From: Agromyces hippuratus
GTDB lineage: Bacteria > Actinomycetota > Actinomycetes > Actinomycetales > Microbacteriaceae
Assembly: GCF_013410355.1 (NCBI RefSeq)
Contig: NZ_JACCFI010000001.1
Coordinates: forward strand, 1,178,001-1,242,000
DNA length: 64,000 nt
Reading direction: 5' to 3'
Positions 35,148 through 44,037 of the stretch are shown here, piece by piece. The notes under the pieces are model-generated. The model worked only from the letters and a program-made list of their open reading frames with translations. It made no database searches and was not told where the DNA came from. The translations under genes were made by a program, and so were the position numbers. Positions within the stretch are counted from its first letter, which is position 1; each line of letters begins with the position of its first letter.

Positions 35148-35162
35148 CGCGGCGGGCCACGG

Positions 35163-36632
35163 TCAGGCGACGGATGCCTCGTGGCTCTCGGCCTTCACGA
35201 GGAATGTCTGCGCGAGGGGTTCGGCGAGCGGCGTCATCCGAACCTCGACGCGAAGCCTGCCCGTGGCGCCGGGGAGGAACCAGACGAGGTGGTCGGGCGA
35301 ATCGCACTCGGCGTCCACGGGCGTCGTGCTCGCGGCCGTGCGCCCCCCGACGGCGCCCCATGCCGCCTCGATCGCGGCCCGGCGCTCGTCGTACGGCACG
35401 TCGAGGCCGACGTTCGTCGCGAGCACGGCCGAGGCAGCGGCATCCGACCAGTCGTTCACGAGCCCGCTGATGGCCACGGACGCCTCGAGCGTCTCGGGCC
35501 AGGGCGCAGGTGACGGCGATACGGGCGCGACGCGGTCGGCGGCGTCGAGCACGATCGCGAGCGCGAGCTCGGCACCTTGGGAGACACGCGCGTACGTCGC
35601 GTTCTCGAATGCGACGACGCCCAGGCCGGATGCCGCGTGCCAGCGCATGTGCGCGCTGAAGCCCGGATACCCGCCCGAATGCGAGACGATCGCGCCGAAC
35701 CGCTCGTCGAACTCGACGAAGAGGCCGAACCCGTAGCCGTACACGACCGGCGACGGTGGCGTCGGCGCACCCGGCACCGCAGGAGGGGTGTGGCGCTTCG
35801 CGGCGACGCGCATGAGCTGCTGCATCTCGCGCCGGCTCGCAGCGCTGAGCGGCCCGCGCTCGGCGCCCGTCGACGCCTCGGCGAGCCAGACCGCCCATCG
35901 GGCGAGGCTCGACGTCGAGGCGAAGAGCCCGCCGATCGCCGAGAAGACTCCGGGGCCGGTGAACGGGAGCGCGAGCCATCCGTCGCCCGCGGCCCGACGG
36001 TGGCCGGTCGCGTACGGAACCATCTCATCGGCTGGCAGCTCGAAGCGCATGTCGAGACCGAGCGGCTCGATGAGCTCGCGCATCACGAAGTCGGTGAACG
36101 CGACGCCCGACACCCGCTCGACGACTTGGCCGAGCACCGCGTAGCCGAGGTTCGAGTACTCCATCGCGGTGCCGGGAACCGAGGCGCAGCGGATGCCGGC
36201 GGCGAGGGTGGCGCTGAACTCCTCGCGCGTCATCGACTCCTCGCGATCGGCCCACGGGTCGTCGGTCGGCAAGCCGCCCGACATGGTCATGAGCATGCGC
36301 ACGGTCGGGTCGACCTCGAGGTCGCCCGGGATCTCGGGCGCGAACTCGGGCACGAACGAGCGGGCCGTGGCGTCGAGATCGAGCAGTCCGCGATCGCGCA
36401 GCAGGAGCAGGGCCGCCGCGGTGAAGCTCTTCGTGCAGCTCGCGATGCGGAACAGCGTGTCGGGCCCGGGAGCGGGGCGTACCGGATCGAGCGACGCGAC
36501 GCCGACGCCGCCGCCCGCGACGACGCCGCTTCGGTCGAGAACGGCCCAGCTGGCGCCCGGCGCCGTTCCGGCGGCGATGCGCTCGGCGAAGACGGCCTCG
36601 ACGGCCTGCAGGGTGTCGGTTGCGACGGTCAT
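35163..36632 (-). CDS. Serine hydrolase of the beta-lactamase/class C family
   Basis: A 489-residue protein. The nucleophile motif is SCTK (Ser65, Lys68), the Tyr motif is YSN in MEYSNLGYAV, and the third motif is SHSGGYPG (HSG replacing KTG), typical of the esterase/D-aminopeptidase-like branch rather than true beta-lactamases. The catalytic domain covers about 1-370 and a 110-residue beta-rich C-terminal domain follows. No signal peptide is seen, so it is probably cytosolic. The ATG at 36632 has GGGAG seven bases upstream. Confidence 0.87.
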   Translation of the reverse strand: MTVATDTLQAVEAVFAERIAAGTAPGASWAVLDRSGVVAGGGVGVASLDPVRPAPGPDTLFRIASCTKSFTAAALLLLRDRGLLDLDATARSFVPEFAPEIPGDLEVDPTVRMLMTMSGGLPTDDPWADREESMTREEFSATLAAGIRCASVPGTAMEYSNLGYAVLGQVVERVSGVAFTDFVMRELIEPLGLDMRFELPADEMVPYATGHRRAAGDGWLALPFTGPGVFSAIGGLFASTSSLARWAVWLAEASTGAERGPLSAASRREMQQLMRVAAKRHTPPAVPGAPTPPSPVVYGYGFGLFVEFDERFGAIVSHSGGYPGFSAHMRWHAASGLGVVAFENATYARVSQGAELALAIVLDAADRVAPVSPSPAPWPETLEASVAISGLVNDWSDAAASAVLATNVGLDVPYDERRAAIEAAWGAVGGRTAASTTPVDAECDSPDHLVWFLPGATGRLRVEVRMTPLAEPLAQTFLVKAESHEASVA

Positions 36633-36791
36633 TGCACTCCCTCATGCGTCCCCCCGGACGGGGGCCGCAACCAGCGTACAAGTCGGAGGATTCGCACGAG
36701 ATCGTCGGCGGCACCTGTCGCTCTCCGACAATGAGGCACGCGCTTCGGTGCGCAATCGTTGGTGATTCGCACACAACTTGCCGGGTGTACG

Positions 36792-36819
36792 TTGACGAAA
36801 CCTCAGCCGCTGATACGTT
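36792..36819 (+). promoter_or_regulatory. Candidate promoter of the heptad-repeat gene
   Basis: TTGACG (36792-36797), a 16-base spacer and TACGTT (36814-36819). It is in the 376-base stretch 36633-37008, which holds no convincing gene; an ORF from 36853 into the downstream gene is GC-rich low complexity. The mRNA leader would be about 185 bases. Confidence 0.4.
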
Positions 36820-37008
36820 CGTGTCACTTCGGGGTCGTTCCGCTCCCCCACGATGCCACTGTCGGCGTCGTCGGAGGCGCGAGCACTCCGCGCCTCACGC
36901 GCTCGGGCCCACCCTCCCCGAGCGACGGCGGCGACCACGGCACCGGTCGCGAATCCTGCACCCCCATCTCGGCGCGCACTGTCGCGCGCCCGCACACCTG
37001 GAGTCTCA

Positions 37009-38694
37009 ATGTCGAGAATCGAACCCGCCTCCGAGCACCAGCACGGCGTCGGTCTCAAGATCGCCGTCATCGTGCTCGCGCTCGCGCTCGCAACGATGAC
37101 GACCCTGTTCCTGCTCACGACGAACAAGATCGCGGGCGGCTCCGCCGAGCTCTCGGCGGGCGCGGGCGAGGTCAGCGACGGCTCCGAGCAGGTGGCGGCG
37201 GGTGCCGGCGACCTCTCGGCTGGATCCGTCGAGTTGAGCGACGGTGCCGCGGCAGCCGCCACCGGTGCCGAGAAGCTCTCGGCCGGGGCGGTCTCGGCTG
37301 CCCAGGGCGCCGAACGTCTCCGACTCGGTGCGGCGAAGGCCGCGACCGGAGCGCTGTCCCTCGCCGATGGAGCGGCGACGAGCGCGACCGGCGCCGCCGA
37401 ACTCGCCGCCGGCGCCGACGACGCCGCCGCCGGCACCGTGAAGGTCTCGGACGGCATCACCCAGGCGGCGGCCGGGGCGAACGACGTGCGCAAGGGCGTG
37501 TCGCTCGTCGCCGCGGCGAACGGCGAGATCGCCAGCAATTCGTCGACGCTCAGCGAGGGCGCACGCGGCATCGCCGGCGGCGCCGCGGCGGTCCGCGACG
37601 GCGTGCTCGCGGTCGACGCGGGCGTCACGGCGCTGGCCGGTGGAGCGCTCGCGGTGCAGCAGGGCACCGACGGCGTCGAGGCCGGAATCGGCCAGGTCGC
37701 CACCGGCGTCGATGCGTTGAAGACCGGTGCGTCGGGCCTCGCCGCCGGAGCCGGCCAGCTCTCCACCGGAGCGGGGTCGGTCGCCGCCGCGAACACGTCG
37801 CTCGCCGACGGCATCGCTGCGCTGCGCACCCAACTCGCAGCGGCGGGCGCGTCCGCCTCGGTACTCGGAGCCCTCGATCAGCTGCATGCCGGTGCCACGC
37901 AGGCCTCGGCCGGAGCGTCACAGGTCGCCACCGGCGCCAGCAACCTCTCCACCGGAGCCACGGCGCTCGAGACCGGCGCGACCACGGTCAGCGGCGGCGT
38001 CACCAAGCTCGCGGCAGGCGCAACGGCGCTCTCCGGCGGCACGGACGCACTCGTCGCCGGCACGTCGACGCTCAGCGAGAAGATCGCACCGCTCGCCGCG
38101 GGCGCGACGACGCTAGCCGACCGGTCCCTCGTGCTCGCCGCCGGCAGCAGCATGCTCGCGGGCGGCGCGGCCGAGCTGTTCGCGAAGACCGACGGTCTCG
38201 TCTCGGGCAGTGCCCGGTTGAACGCGGGCACCGCCGAGCTCGATCGGAAGGTCGACGAGCTCGTCGCCGGCAGCCAGAAGGTCGCGGCCGGTGCCACGCG
38301 CCTGTCGTCGGGGGCCGACCGCCTTCTCGTGGGCGCCAACGAACTGTCGGCCGGGGCGAGCGTGCTCGGCACGGGTGCGGCGAACCTGGCCGCCGGCACG
38401 GGAACGCTGCAGCAGGGCGCATCCGATCTGGCCACCGGCACGGGAACCCTCGCCGACGGCGCTGCGACGCTCTCGACCGGCGCAGGAGATCTCGCGGACG
38501 GCACCGCGGAGCTGAGCGACGGCAACGCGCTCGTCGCCGAGGGCAGTGCGACCCTCGCGAACGGCGCTGCCGGCGTCGCACCGTCGAACATGGTGCCCTG
38601 GCTCCTCGTCGCGCTCGGACTCGGCGCAGCCGCCATCGCCGTCTGGGTCACCCACCGCGTGCGGTTCGCCCGCCGGGAGTCGGTCACCGCCTGA
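37009..38694 (+). CDS. Membrane protein with long Ala/Gly heptad repeats (YhgE/Pip-like stalk)
   Basis: A 561-residue protein. A membrane helix at about 17-38 and another at about 528-550 bracket some 490 residues made of irregular 7-residue units of the form L-x-x-G-A-x-x (for example LSAGAGE, LATGTGT, LADGAAT), almost without aromatic or charged patches. Such repeats occur in the periplasmic part of YhgE/Pip proteins and some RND exporters, but the ABC-2 membrane region normally attached is absent. It is probably an extracellular coiled stalk tethered at both ends. The start at 37009 has GGAG seven bases upstream; an upstream ATG at 36853 would bury the helix. Confidence 0.75.
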   Translation: MSRIEPASEHQHGVGLKIAVIVLALALATMTTLFLLTTNKIAGGSAELSAGAGEVSDGSEQVAAGAGDLSAGSVELSDGAAAAATGAEKLSAGAVSAAQGAERLRLGAAKAATGALSLADGAATSATGAAELAAGADDAAAGTVKVSDGITQAAAGANDVRKGVSLVAAANGEIASNSSTLSEGARGIAGGAAAVRDGVLAVDAGVTALAGGALAVQQGTDGVEAGIGQVATGVDALKTGASGLAAGAGQLSTGAGSVAAANTSLADGIAALRTQLAAAGASASVLGALDQLHAGATQASAGASQVATGASNLSTGATALETGATTVSGGVTKLAAGATALSGGTDALVAGTSTLSEKIAPLAAGATTLADRSLVLAAGSSMLAGGAAELFAKTDGLVSGSARLNAGTAELDRKVDELVAGSQKVAAGATRLSSGADRLLVGANELSAGASVLGTGAANLAAGTGTLQQGASDLATGTGTLADGAATLSTGAGDLADGTAELSDGNALVAEGSATLANGAAGVAPSNMVPWLLVALGLGAAAIAVWVTHRVRFARRESVTA

Positions 38695-38717
38695 ACGGTG
38701 CCGCCGGCGTGAGCCGG

Positions 38718-41123
38718 TCAGTGGCCTCGGTCGTCTGGACGACCGGGGCCATTGCCACGCTCGCCGTCTCCCTCGTCGCCGCGTCCCGGCTCGTCGGGAG
38801 CCTCATCGGGGGCCTCGTCGTCGCCGATCTCCGCACCGGTGTCGCCCAGCACCTCGCTGTCCCGATCGGCTCGCGGCGCGACCGGAACTCCGGGCGGGGC
38901 GACGGTGAACTCGGAACCGCCGTACTTCGCGGCCGCAACCGACATCACCATCGGCCACATGCGGTGGCGGGCGGTCGCCGCCGTGCCGGTGTCGAAGTCG
39001 ATGCCGCGCTGGTTCGCGTCGCCGTAGAGGCTCACGACGCCGGCGACGGTCGCCACCTTGGAGCTGGCACCGGCCATCCAGGTGTCCTTGTTGCCGTCGG
39101 TCGTTCCGGTCTTGCCGATCAGCGGCACGTGCGGCTCCACATTCCGGTTCGACTCGGTCGCGGTGCCGCTCGTCATCACGAGCTGCATCGCGTAGTGCAT
39201 CGCCGCCGCGACCTCGGGTGAGACGGCGGGCGTGCACTTCGATGCCGGAACCGGAACCTCGTTGCCCTTGCGATCGACGATCTTATCGATGGCGACGGGC
39301 GTGCAGGTCACGCCGTTGTTCGCGATGCCGGCGAACGCCACGGCGAGGCTGAGCGGCGCTACCTCGTTCGAGCCCAGCACCGATGAGGGATTCTGCCCGA
39401 GCGGATCCCCGTCGGCGCGGTGCATGCCGAACGCCTCCGCCGTCTTGCGGATGCCGCAGAGGTCGATCTTCTTCGCCATTCCGAGGTAACCGGTGTTGAT
39501 CGAGCCGATCGTCGACTGGAGCGCCGTGTAGTTCGCGCCGGATTCGTTCGAGTCGTTCTTCGGATTCCATCCGGCGTCGGCGACCTGACCGCCGAGGCAA
39601 CTATCGGCGAACGCGCCCCAATTGGACTTCCGCCGGGAGTCCACGGTCTCGTTCAGCGAGTGGCCCTCGTTCAGCCACTGCGCGAGCGTGAACACCTTGT
39701 AGGTCGATCCCGGCTGGAATCCGCTCGAACCGCCCTGCGTGTAGTCGGTGTTGTAGTTGATGCTCTCGAACTTGGGGCCCGAGTCGAGCACCTTCGGGTC
39801 CTGGCTGTACACCTTGTTCTGCGCCATCGCGAGCACGCGCCCGGTGCCCACCTCGACACTCGAGATCACGCCGCCGACGTCCCAGCCGGGGTAGGTCTGC
39901 GGAACGTGCTGCGCGATCGCCGCGGCCGCGGCGTTCTGCATGTCGAGATCGAGGGTGGTGTACACGTCGTATCCGCCGCGGCGGAAATTGCGCATGCGCG
40001 TCTCCTCGTCTTCGCCGAACGTCGGATCCGTCTGCAGCACGTGCTTCACGTAGTCGCAGAAGTACGCCGACACGCCGGCGGTCTGGCACCCCGTGCTCGG
40101 CTCCTTGATCGCCGGCTCGACCGGCGTCGCCATGGCGACGTCGTACTCCTCGCGCGTGATCTTCTGCTCGTCGAGCATGTGGAACAGGATGTAGTCGCGA
40201 CGTTCCTTGTTCCGCGCGTAGCCGTTCGCCGCGCCGTTCGTCTCACTGTCGGGCTTGTCGAGCTGGAACTCGACGGGGTTGTTGACGATCGCGAGCAGCG
40301 ACGCCGCCTGGGCGAGTGTGAGATTCGCCGCGCTCGTCGAGAAGTAGTAGTTCGCCGCGGCCTCGATGCCGTAGACGGTGCCGCCGAAGCCGGCGATGTT
40401 CAGGTAGCCGAGCAGGATCTCGCTCTTGGAGTACCGCTTCTCGACGCCGATGGCGAGTCGCATCTCCTTGAGCTTGCGCTCGATGCCGGCACTCCCGTCG
40501 GACTCGGTGGCCGCCTCGTAGCAGTCGTCCTTCGCCGCATCGACGAGGGCCCGCCGGTCGTCGTAACTGAGCGCGGCGCGTTCGTCCTCCGTCAGATCCA
40601 CGACGGCGGTGACGTGGGCCTCGGCCTCGCACTCCTGCACGCGGATGTTCTTGACGTACTGCTGCGCGATCGAGGATCCACCCTGGGTGCGGCCGCCGGT
40701 CGCGGTCTTCACCGCGGCTCGCAACGTGCCCTGCAGGTCGACGCCGCCGTGATCGTAGAACCGGGGATCCTCGCCGGCGATCGCGGCATCCTTCGCGTAC
40801 TGGTTGATGGCATCCCAGCCGACCTCGACGCGGTTCTGGTCGTAGAAGGACGCCAGCAGCTGGGTGGAACCATCGGGGGCGGTCGCGTAGATGTTGCTCT
40901 TCTCGGAGAGCTCGTCGATCTCGAGGTAGCCCGGGAGGTTCTCGAACATGCCGATGCTTCCGGATGCCGCGATGCCCACGGTCGCGATCGCGGGCGTCAC
41001 GCCGGCGACGACGAGCATGGCGGCGCCGACGCTGGCCGCGATGAGTCCCACGAAGCCGCCGACGACGCCGAGTGGCGTTCGCGTCTCCTGGAAGTCACGA
41101 TTCCGCATGTTCCCAGAACCCAT
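38718..41123 (-). CDS. Bifunctional penicillin-binding protein (class A PBP)
   Basis: An 801-residue enzyme polymerising and cross-linking peptidoglycan outside the membrane. After a membrane helix (about 20-50) the GT51 domain has GEDPRFYDHGGVD (Glu118) and RTQGGSSIAQQYVKN. The transpeptidase domain has GSTYK (Ser473, Lys476), a SIN motif and KTGTTD. An insertion of about 55 residues (160-215) with Cys165 and Cys201 separates QQYVKN from RKLKEMRLA. The C-terminus is a 65-residue acidic, Gly/Asp-rich tail. Start at 41123; the Met six codons later (41108) is possible. Confidence 0.93.
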   Translation of the reverse strand: MGSGNMRNRDFQETRTPLGVVGGFVGLIAASVGAAMLVVAGVTPAIATVGIAASGSIGMFENLPGYLEIDELSEKSNIYATAPDGSTQLLASFYDQNRVEVGWDAINQYAKDAAIAGEDPRFYDHGGVDLQGTLRAAVKTATGGRTQGGSSIAQQYVKNIRVQECEAEAHVTAVVDLTEDERAALSYDDRRALVDAAKDDCYEAATESDGSAGIERKLKEMRLAIGVEKRYSKSEILLGYLNIAGFGGTVYGIEAAANYYFSTSAANLTLAQAASLLAIVNNPVEFQLDKPDSETNGAANGYARNKERRDYILFHMLDEQKITREEYDVAMATPVEPAIKEPSTGCQTAGVSAYFCDYVKHVLQTDPTFGEDEETRMRNFRRGGYDVYTTLDLDMQNAAAAAIAQHVPQTYPGWDVGGVISSVEVGTGRVLAMAQNKVYSQDPKVLDSGPKFESINYNTDYTQGGSSGFQPGSTYKVFTLAQWLNEGHSLNETVDSRRKSNWGAFADSCLGGQVADAGWNPKNDSNESGANYTALQSTIGSINTGYLGMAKKIDLCGIRKTAEAFGMHRADGDPLGQNPSSVLGSNEVAPLSLAVAFAGIANNGVTCTPVAIDKIVDRKGNEVPVPASKCTPAVSPEVAAAMHYAMQLVMTSGTATESNRNVEPHVPLIGKTGTTDGNKDTWMAGASSKVATVAGVVSLYGDANQRGIDFDTGTAATARHRMWPMVMSVAAAKYGGSEFTVAPPGVPVAPRADRDSEVLGDTGAEIGDDEAPDEAPDEPGRGDEGDGERGNGPGRPDDRGH

Positions 41124-41268
41124 GGCTCACCCAATCCCCTGCGGCGTCTCGCGATCGCGGTCGAGCCGGTAGGGAGACTCGATCAGTGCCGACACTCAAT
41201 GGAATCGCAGCGTACCGCGGAAGTCCAGCCCACATGCCGGTCTTCGAGAACCAGTGATACCGGAAAAC

Positions 41269-41298
41269 GAAGAAGGCCCGGATGACCGGGCCTTCTTC
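41269..41298 (-). terminator. Intrinsic terminator of tRNA-Gln
   Basis: GAAGAAGGCCCGG and CCGGGCCTTCTTC form a perfect 13-bp stem with a 4-base loop. On the minus strand it is followed by GTTTTC. It begins 9 bases after the tRNA 3' end. Confidence 0.85.
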
Positions 41299-41307
41299 TC
41301 ACAGATT

Positions 41308-41382
41308 TGGCTGGGGTACCTGGACTCGAACCAAGAACAACGGTACCAGAAACCGCCGTGTTGCCAATTACACCATACCCCA
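41308..41382 (-). tRNA. tRNA-Gln (anticodon CTG)
   Basis: A 75-base gene including encoded CCA. The acceptor TGGGGTA pairs with TACCCCA, the anticodon loop TTCTGGT contains CTG, and the T arm carries TTCGAGT. It reads CAG. The T1-A72 pair at the acceptor end is typical of tRNA-Gln. Confidence 0.95.
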
Positions 41383-41432
41383 ATGGCTGAAACCGAAGTC
41401 CCGCGCCGACATGTAACTCTAGCCTACGGTGC

Positions 41433-41483
41433 GGCGCCCGCCAAACTGAGCAGCGCTCACGCGCTGCTCGCCCGGCGGGCGCC
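41433..41483 (-). terminator. Nested double hairpin downstream of gltX
   Basis: An outer perfect 10-bp stem (GGCGCCCGCC 41433-41442 with GGCGGGCGCC 41474-41483) encloses an inner perfect 8-bp stem (GAGCAGCG 41448-41455 with CGCTGCTC 41462-41469). It lies six bases after the gltX stop and before tRNA-Gln, with no U-run. Probable transcription end or RNA-processing structure. Confidence 0.55.
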
Positions 41484-41488
41484 CCGCG

Positions 41489-43003
41489 TCAGGCGAGCAG
41501 CGCCGTCAACCGGTCGATGCGCTCGACCGAGTCGACCTTGCCGAGGATCTGCATGGATTCGAAGAGCGGGGGCGAGATGCGCCGGCCCGAGATCGCCGTG
41601 CGCACCGCGCCGAAGGCGACCCGGGGCTTCAGCGCGAGCCCGTCGACGAGAGCTGCGCGCAGCGCCTCCTCGATCTGCTCGTGGGTCCATTCCTCGGCCG
41701 GGAGGCGGTCGAGGGCGTCGCGCGCCGCAGCGAGCACCGCAGGGGCGTCGGCGGTGAGCGCCGCGACCGCCGCTTCGTCGAACTCGAGGCCGGCGGCATC
41801 CGTGAACAGGAAGCCGAGCATGCCGGGAGCCTCGCCCAGCAGGGCGATGCGCTCCTGGATGAGGGGTGCTCCCTCGGCGAGCACGGCCTCTTCGGCCGGC
41901 GTGATCGGGTTCGAGACCGACCCGGCCGCCTGCAGGTACGGCACCGTGCGAGCCGCGAAGTCGGCGACGTCGAGCTGGCGGATGTGGTCGCCGTTGATCG
42001 CCTCGGCCTTCTTCAGGTCGAAGCGTGCCGGGTTCGGGTTGACGTTCGCGACGTCGAACGCGGCGACGAGCTCGTCGCGCGAGAACACGTCGCGGTCGGC
42101 GGAGAAGCCCCAGCCGAGCAGCGCGAGGTAGTTGATGAGCCCCTCGGGGATGAACCCGCGGTCGCGGTGGTGGAACAGGTTCGACTCGGGGTCGCGCTTG
42201 GAGAGCTTCTTGTTGCCCTCGCCCATGACGTAGGGCAGGTGACCGAACCGCGGCACGAACGTGGTCACGCCGATGTCGATGAGCGCGTGGTAGAGCGCGA
42301 TCTGACGCGGCGTCGACGAGAGCAGGTCCTCGCCGCGGAGCACGTCGGTGATGCCCATGAGCGCGTCGTCGACCGGGTTCACGAAGGTGTAGAGCGGCGC
42401 GCCGTTGGGGCGCACGACGACGAAGTCGATCGTCGAACCGACCGGGAAGTCGATGCGGCCGCGCACGAGGTCGTCGAAGCCGAGGTCGACCTCGGGCACG
42501 CGGAGGCGCAGCGCGGGCTGGCGCCCCTCGGCACGGAACGACGCCTTCTGCTCCTCGGTGAGGTCGCGGTCGAAGTTGTCGTACCCGAGCTGCTTCGGTC
42601 GACCGTTCGCCTCGTTGCGCGCATCGATCTCCTCGGCGGTCGAGAACGACTCGTAGAGGTGGCCCGAGGCCTTCAGCCGCTCGATGATCTCGAGGTAGAT
42701 CTCACCGCGCTGCGACTGCCGGTATGGGCCGTGCGGGCCGCCGACGTCGATGCCCTCGTCCCACGTGAGGCCGAGCCAGGTGAGCGCGTCGAGGAGCTGC
42801 GCATAGCTCTCCTCGCTGTCGCGAGCGGCGTCGGTGTCTTCGATGCGGAACACGAAGGTGCCGCCGGTGTGGCGCGCGTAGGCCCAGTTGAACAGGGCGG
42901 TGCGCACGAGGCCGACGTGCGGCGTGCCGGTCGGCGATGGGCAGAAGCGCACACGGATGTCGCCACCGGTGGCCGTGGTCGTGGGGTGAGCTGTCTCAGA
43001 CAT
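41489..43003 (-). CDS. gltX: Glutamate--tRNA ligase
   Basis: A 504-residue class I aminoacyl-tRNA synthetase. The HIGH-type motif is PSPTGTPHVG near residue 22 and the KMSKS-type motif is NKKLSKRD. It is probably non-discriminating and charges both tRNA-Glu and tRNA-Gln, since actinobacteria generally lack GlnRS and use GatCAB (family knowledge). It is adjacent to tRNA-Gln and 8 kb from tRNA-Glu. The ATG at 43003 fits the conserved N-terminus; an extension to 43324 runs into the lysR gene. Confidence 0.96.
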   Translation of the reverse strand: MSETAHPTTTATGGDIRVRFCPSPTGTPHVGLVRTALFNWAYARHTGGTFVFRIEDTDAARDSEESYAQLLDALTWLGLTWDEGIDVGGPHGPYRQSQRGEIYLEIIERLKASGHLYESFSTAEEIDARNEANGRPKQLGYDNFDRDLTEEQKASFRAEGRQPALRLRVPEVDLGFDDLVRGRIDFPVGSTIDFVVVRPNGAPLYTFVNPVDDALMGITDVLRGEDLLSSTPRQIALYHALIDIGVTTFVPRFGHLPYVMGEGNKKLSKRDPESNLFHHRDRGFIPEGLINYLALLGWGFSADRDVFSRDELVAAFDVANVNPNPARFDLKKAEAINGDHIRQLDVADFAARTVPYLQAAGSVSNPITPAEEAVLAEGAPLIQERIALLGEAPGMLGFLFTDAAGLEFDEAAVAALTADAPAVLAAARDALDRLPAEEWTHEQIEEALRAALVDGLALKPRVAFGAVRTAISGRRISPPLFESMQILGKVDSVERIDRLTALLA

Positions 43004-43014
43004 ACCCCTCAATG

Positions 43015-43956
43015 CTACCGAGCGGCGAGGGACTCGAGCGCGGCGATCGCGGCGCCGACGGCAGGCACCCGTTCGGCGCCGCGCGCCGTCACGAGGTGGA
43101 GCGAGCGCACGTCGGCGCGGGCAGTCGGCCGGGCCACGACGTTCTCGTGCCGCGGCGAGGCGGCGAGTGCGAGCGCCGGCAGCAGCGCCACCCCGAGCCC
43201 CTGCGCGACCATGCCCTCGACGGCCACGAAGTTGTCGGTCTCGAAGGCGATGCGCGGCACGAACCCCGCGGCCCCCGCGAGCTCGAGCAGATGGCCGCGG
43301 CAGCGCGGGCATCCGGCGATCCATGGCTCGTCGCGCAGCATACCGAGATCGACGATGTCGGATGCCGCGGCGGCGTGCCCGGCGGGCAGCACGAGCCGCA
43401 TCGGCTCATCGCCGTAGACGCGCACATCGAGCCCGCGGGCGCTCGCCTGGTGCGGGTCATCACGGTCGCCGGGGTAGCTGAACGTGATCGCGAGGTCGGC
43501 CTGGTCGGCGCGCACGGCACGCACCGCCTCGGGCGGCTCGGCCTCGACGTAGGTGACGTCGATGCCGGGGTGGGCGGCGGCGAGCGCCGCGATGAGCCGC
43601 GGCACGAGCGTCGCCGAGGCGGAGGGGAAGGCCACGAGCCGCACCCGACCGGCTCGGAGCCCCCGGAGTTCGGCGAGCTCGCCCGCTGCCGCCTCGAGCG
43701 CCGTGGCGACGTCCTGCGCATGGCGCGCGAGCACTCGCCCTGATTCGGTCAGCCGGATGCCCCGGCCCACGCGCTCGACGAGCGCGATGCCGGTGCGATC
43801 CTCGAACCGCCGCAGCTGCTGGCTCACGGCGGGCTGGCTGTAGCCGAGCCACTCGGCGGCCGCAGTGAGCGAACCGCGCTCGGCGATCTGGTGCACGACG
43901 CGCACCGTCTGCAGGTCGAGGGCTGCGGCGAGGGCGTCGATCGAGGCATCCGACAT
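43015..43956 (-). CDS. LysR-family transcriptional regulator
   Basis: A 313-residue regulator. The winged-helix DNA-binding domain (about 15-75) has SLTAAAEWLGYSQPAVSQQLRRFE; the rest is a periplasmic-binding-protein-like effector domain (about 100-310), with a CPRC motif at about 215 that could sense redox or metal. The ATG at 43956 has a consensus TATGAT -10 (43968-43963) six bases upstream, so it may be leaderless. Divergent from the aminotransferase gene, its likely target. It stops 11 bases before the gltX start on the same strand. Confidence 0.9.
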   Translation of the reverse strand: MSDASIDALAAALDLQTVRVVHQIAERGSLTAAAEWLGYSQPAVSQQLRRFEDRTGIALVERVGRGIRLTESGRVLARHAQDVATALEAAAGELAELRGLRAGRVRLVAFPSASATLVPRLIAALAAAHPGIDVTYVEAEPPEAVRAVRADQADLAITFSYPGDRDDPHQASARGLDVRVYGDEPMRLVLPAGHAAAASDIVDLGMLRDEPWIAGCPRCRGHLLELAGAAGFVPRIAFETDNFVAVEGMVAQGLGVALLPALALAASPRHENVVARPTARADVRSLHLVTARGAERVPAVGAAIAALESLAAR

Positions 43957-43962
43957 GCCTGA

Positions 43963-44031
43963 ATCATAACCGCAGCGCATGTGTGTGATCATTCGCCGGG
44001 CCTTGTCGAATGAATTGCGCTCGCCGAGACT
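43963..44031. promoter_or_regulatory. Divergent lysR/aminotransferase promoter region
   Basis: The 81-base gap contains, for lysR, TATGAT (43968-43963, minus strand) six bases from its ATG. For the aminotransferase it contains TTGTCG, a 17-base spacer and GAGACT ending six bases before ATG 44038. An imperfect dyad GAATCAT (43961-43967) ... ATCATTC (about 43988-43994) could be the LysR site. Confidence 0.45.
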
Positions 44032-44037
44032 GGATCC

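Noticed and set aside
35163..36632. Serine hydrolase as an antibiotic-resistance beta-lactamase
   Set aside because: It has no signal peptide and carries HSG rather than KTG, with an extra C-terminal domain, so it belongs to the esterase/peptidase-like branch.
36633..37008. N-terminal extension of the heptad-repeat protein from ATG 36853
   Set aside because: It adds a low-complexity Arg/Ala stretch before the membrane helix and lacks a ribosome site, while 37009 has GGAG at the right distance.
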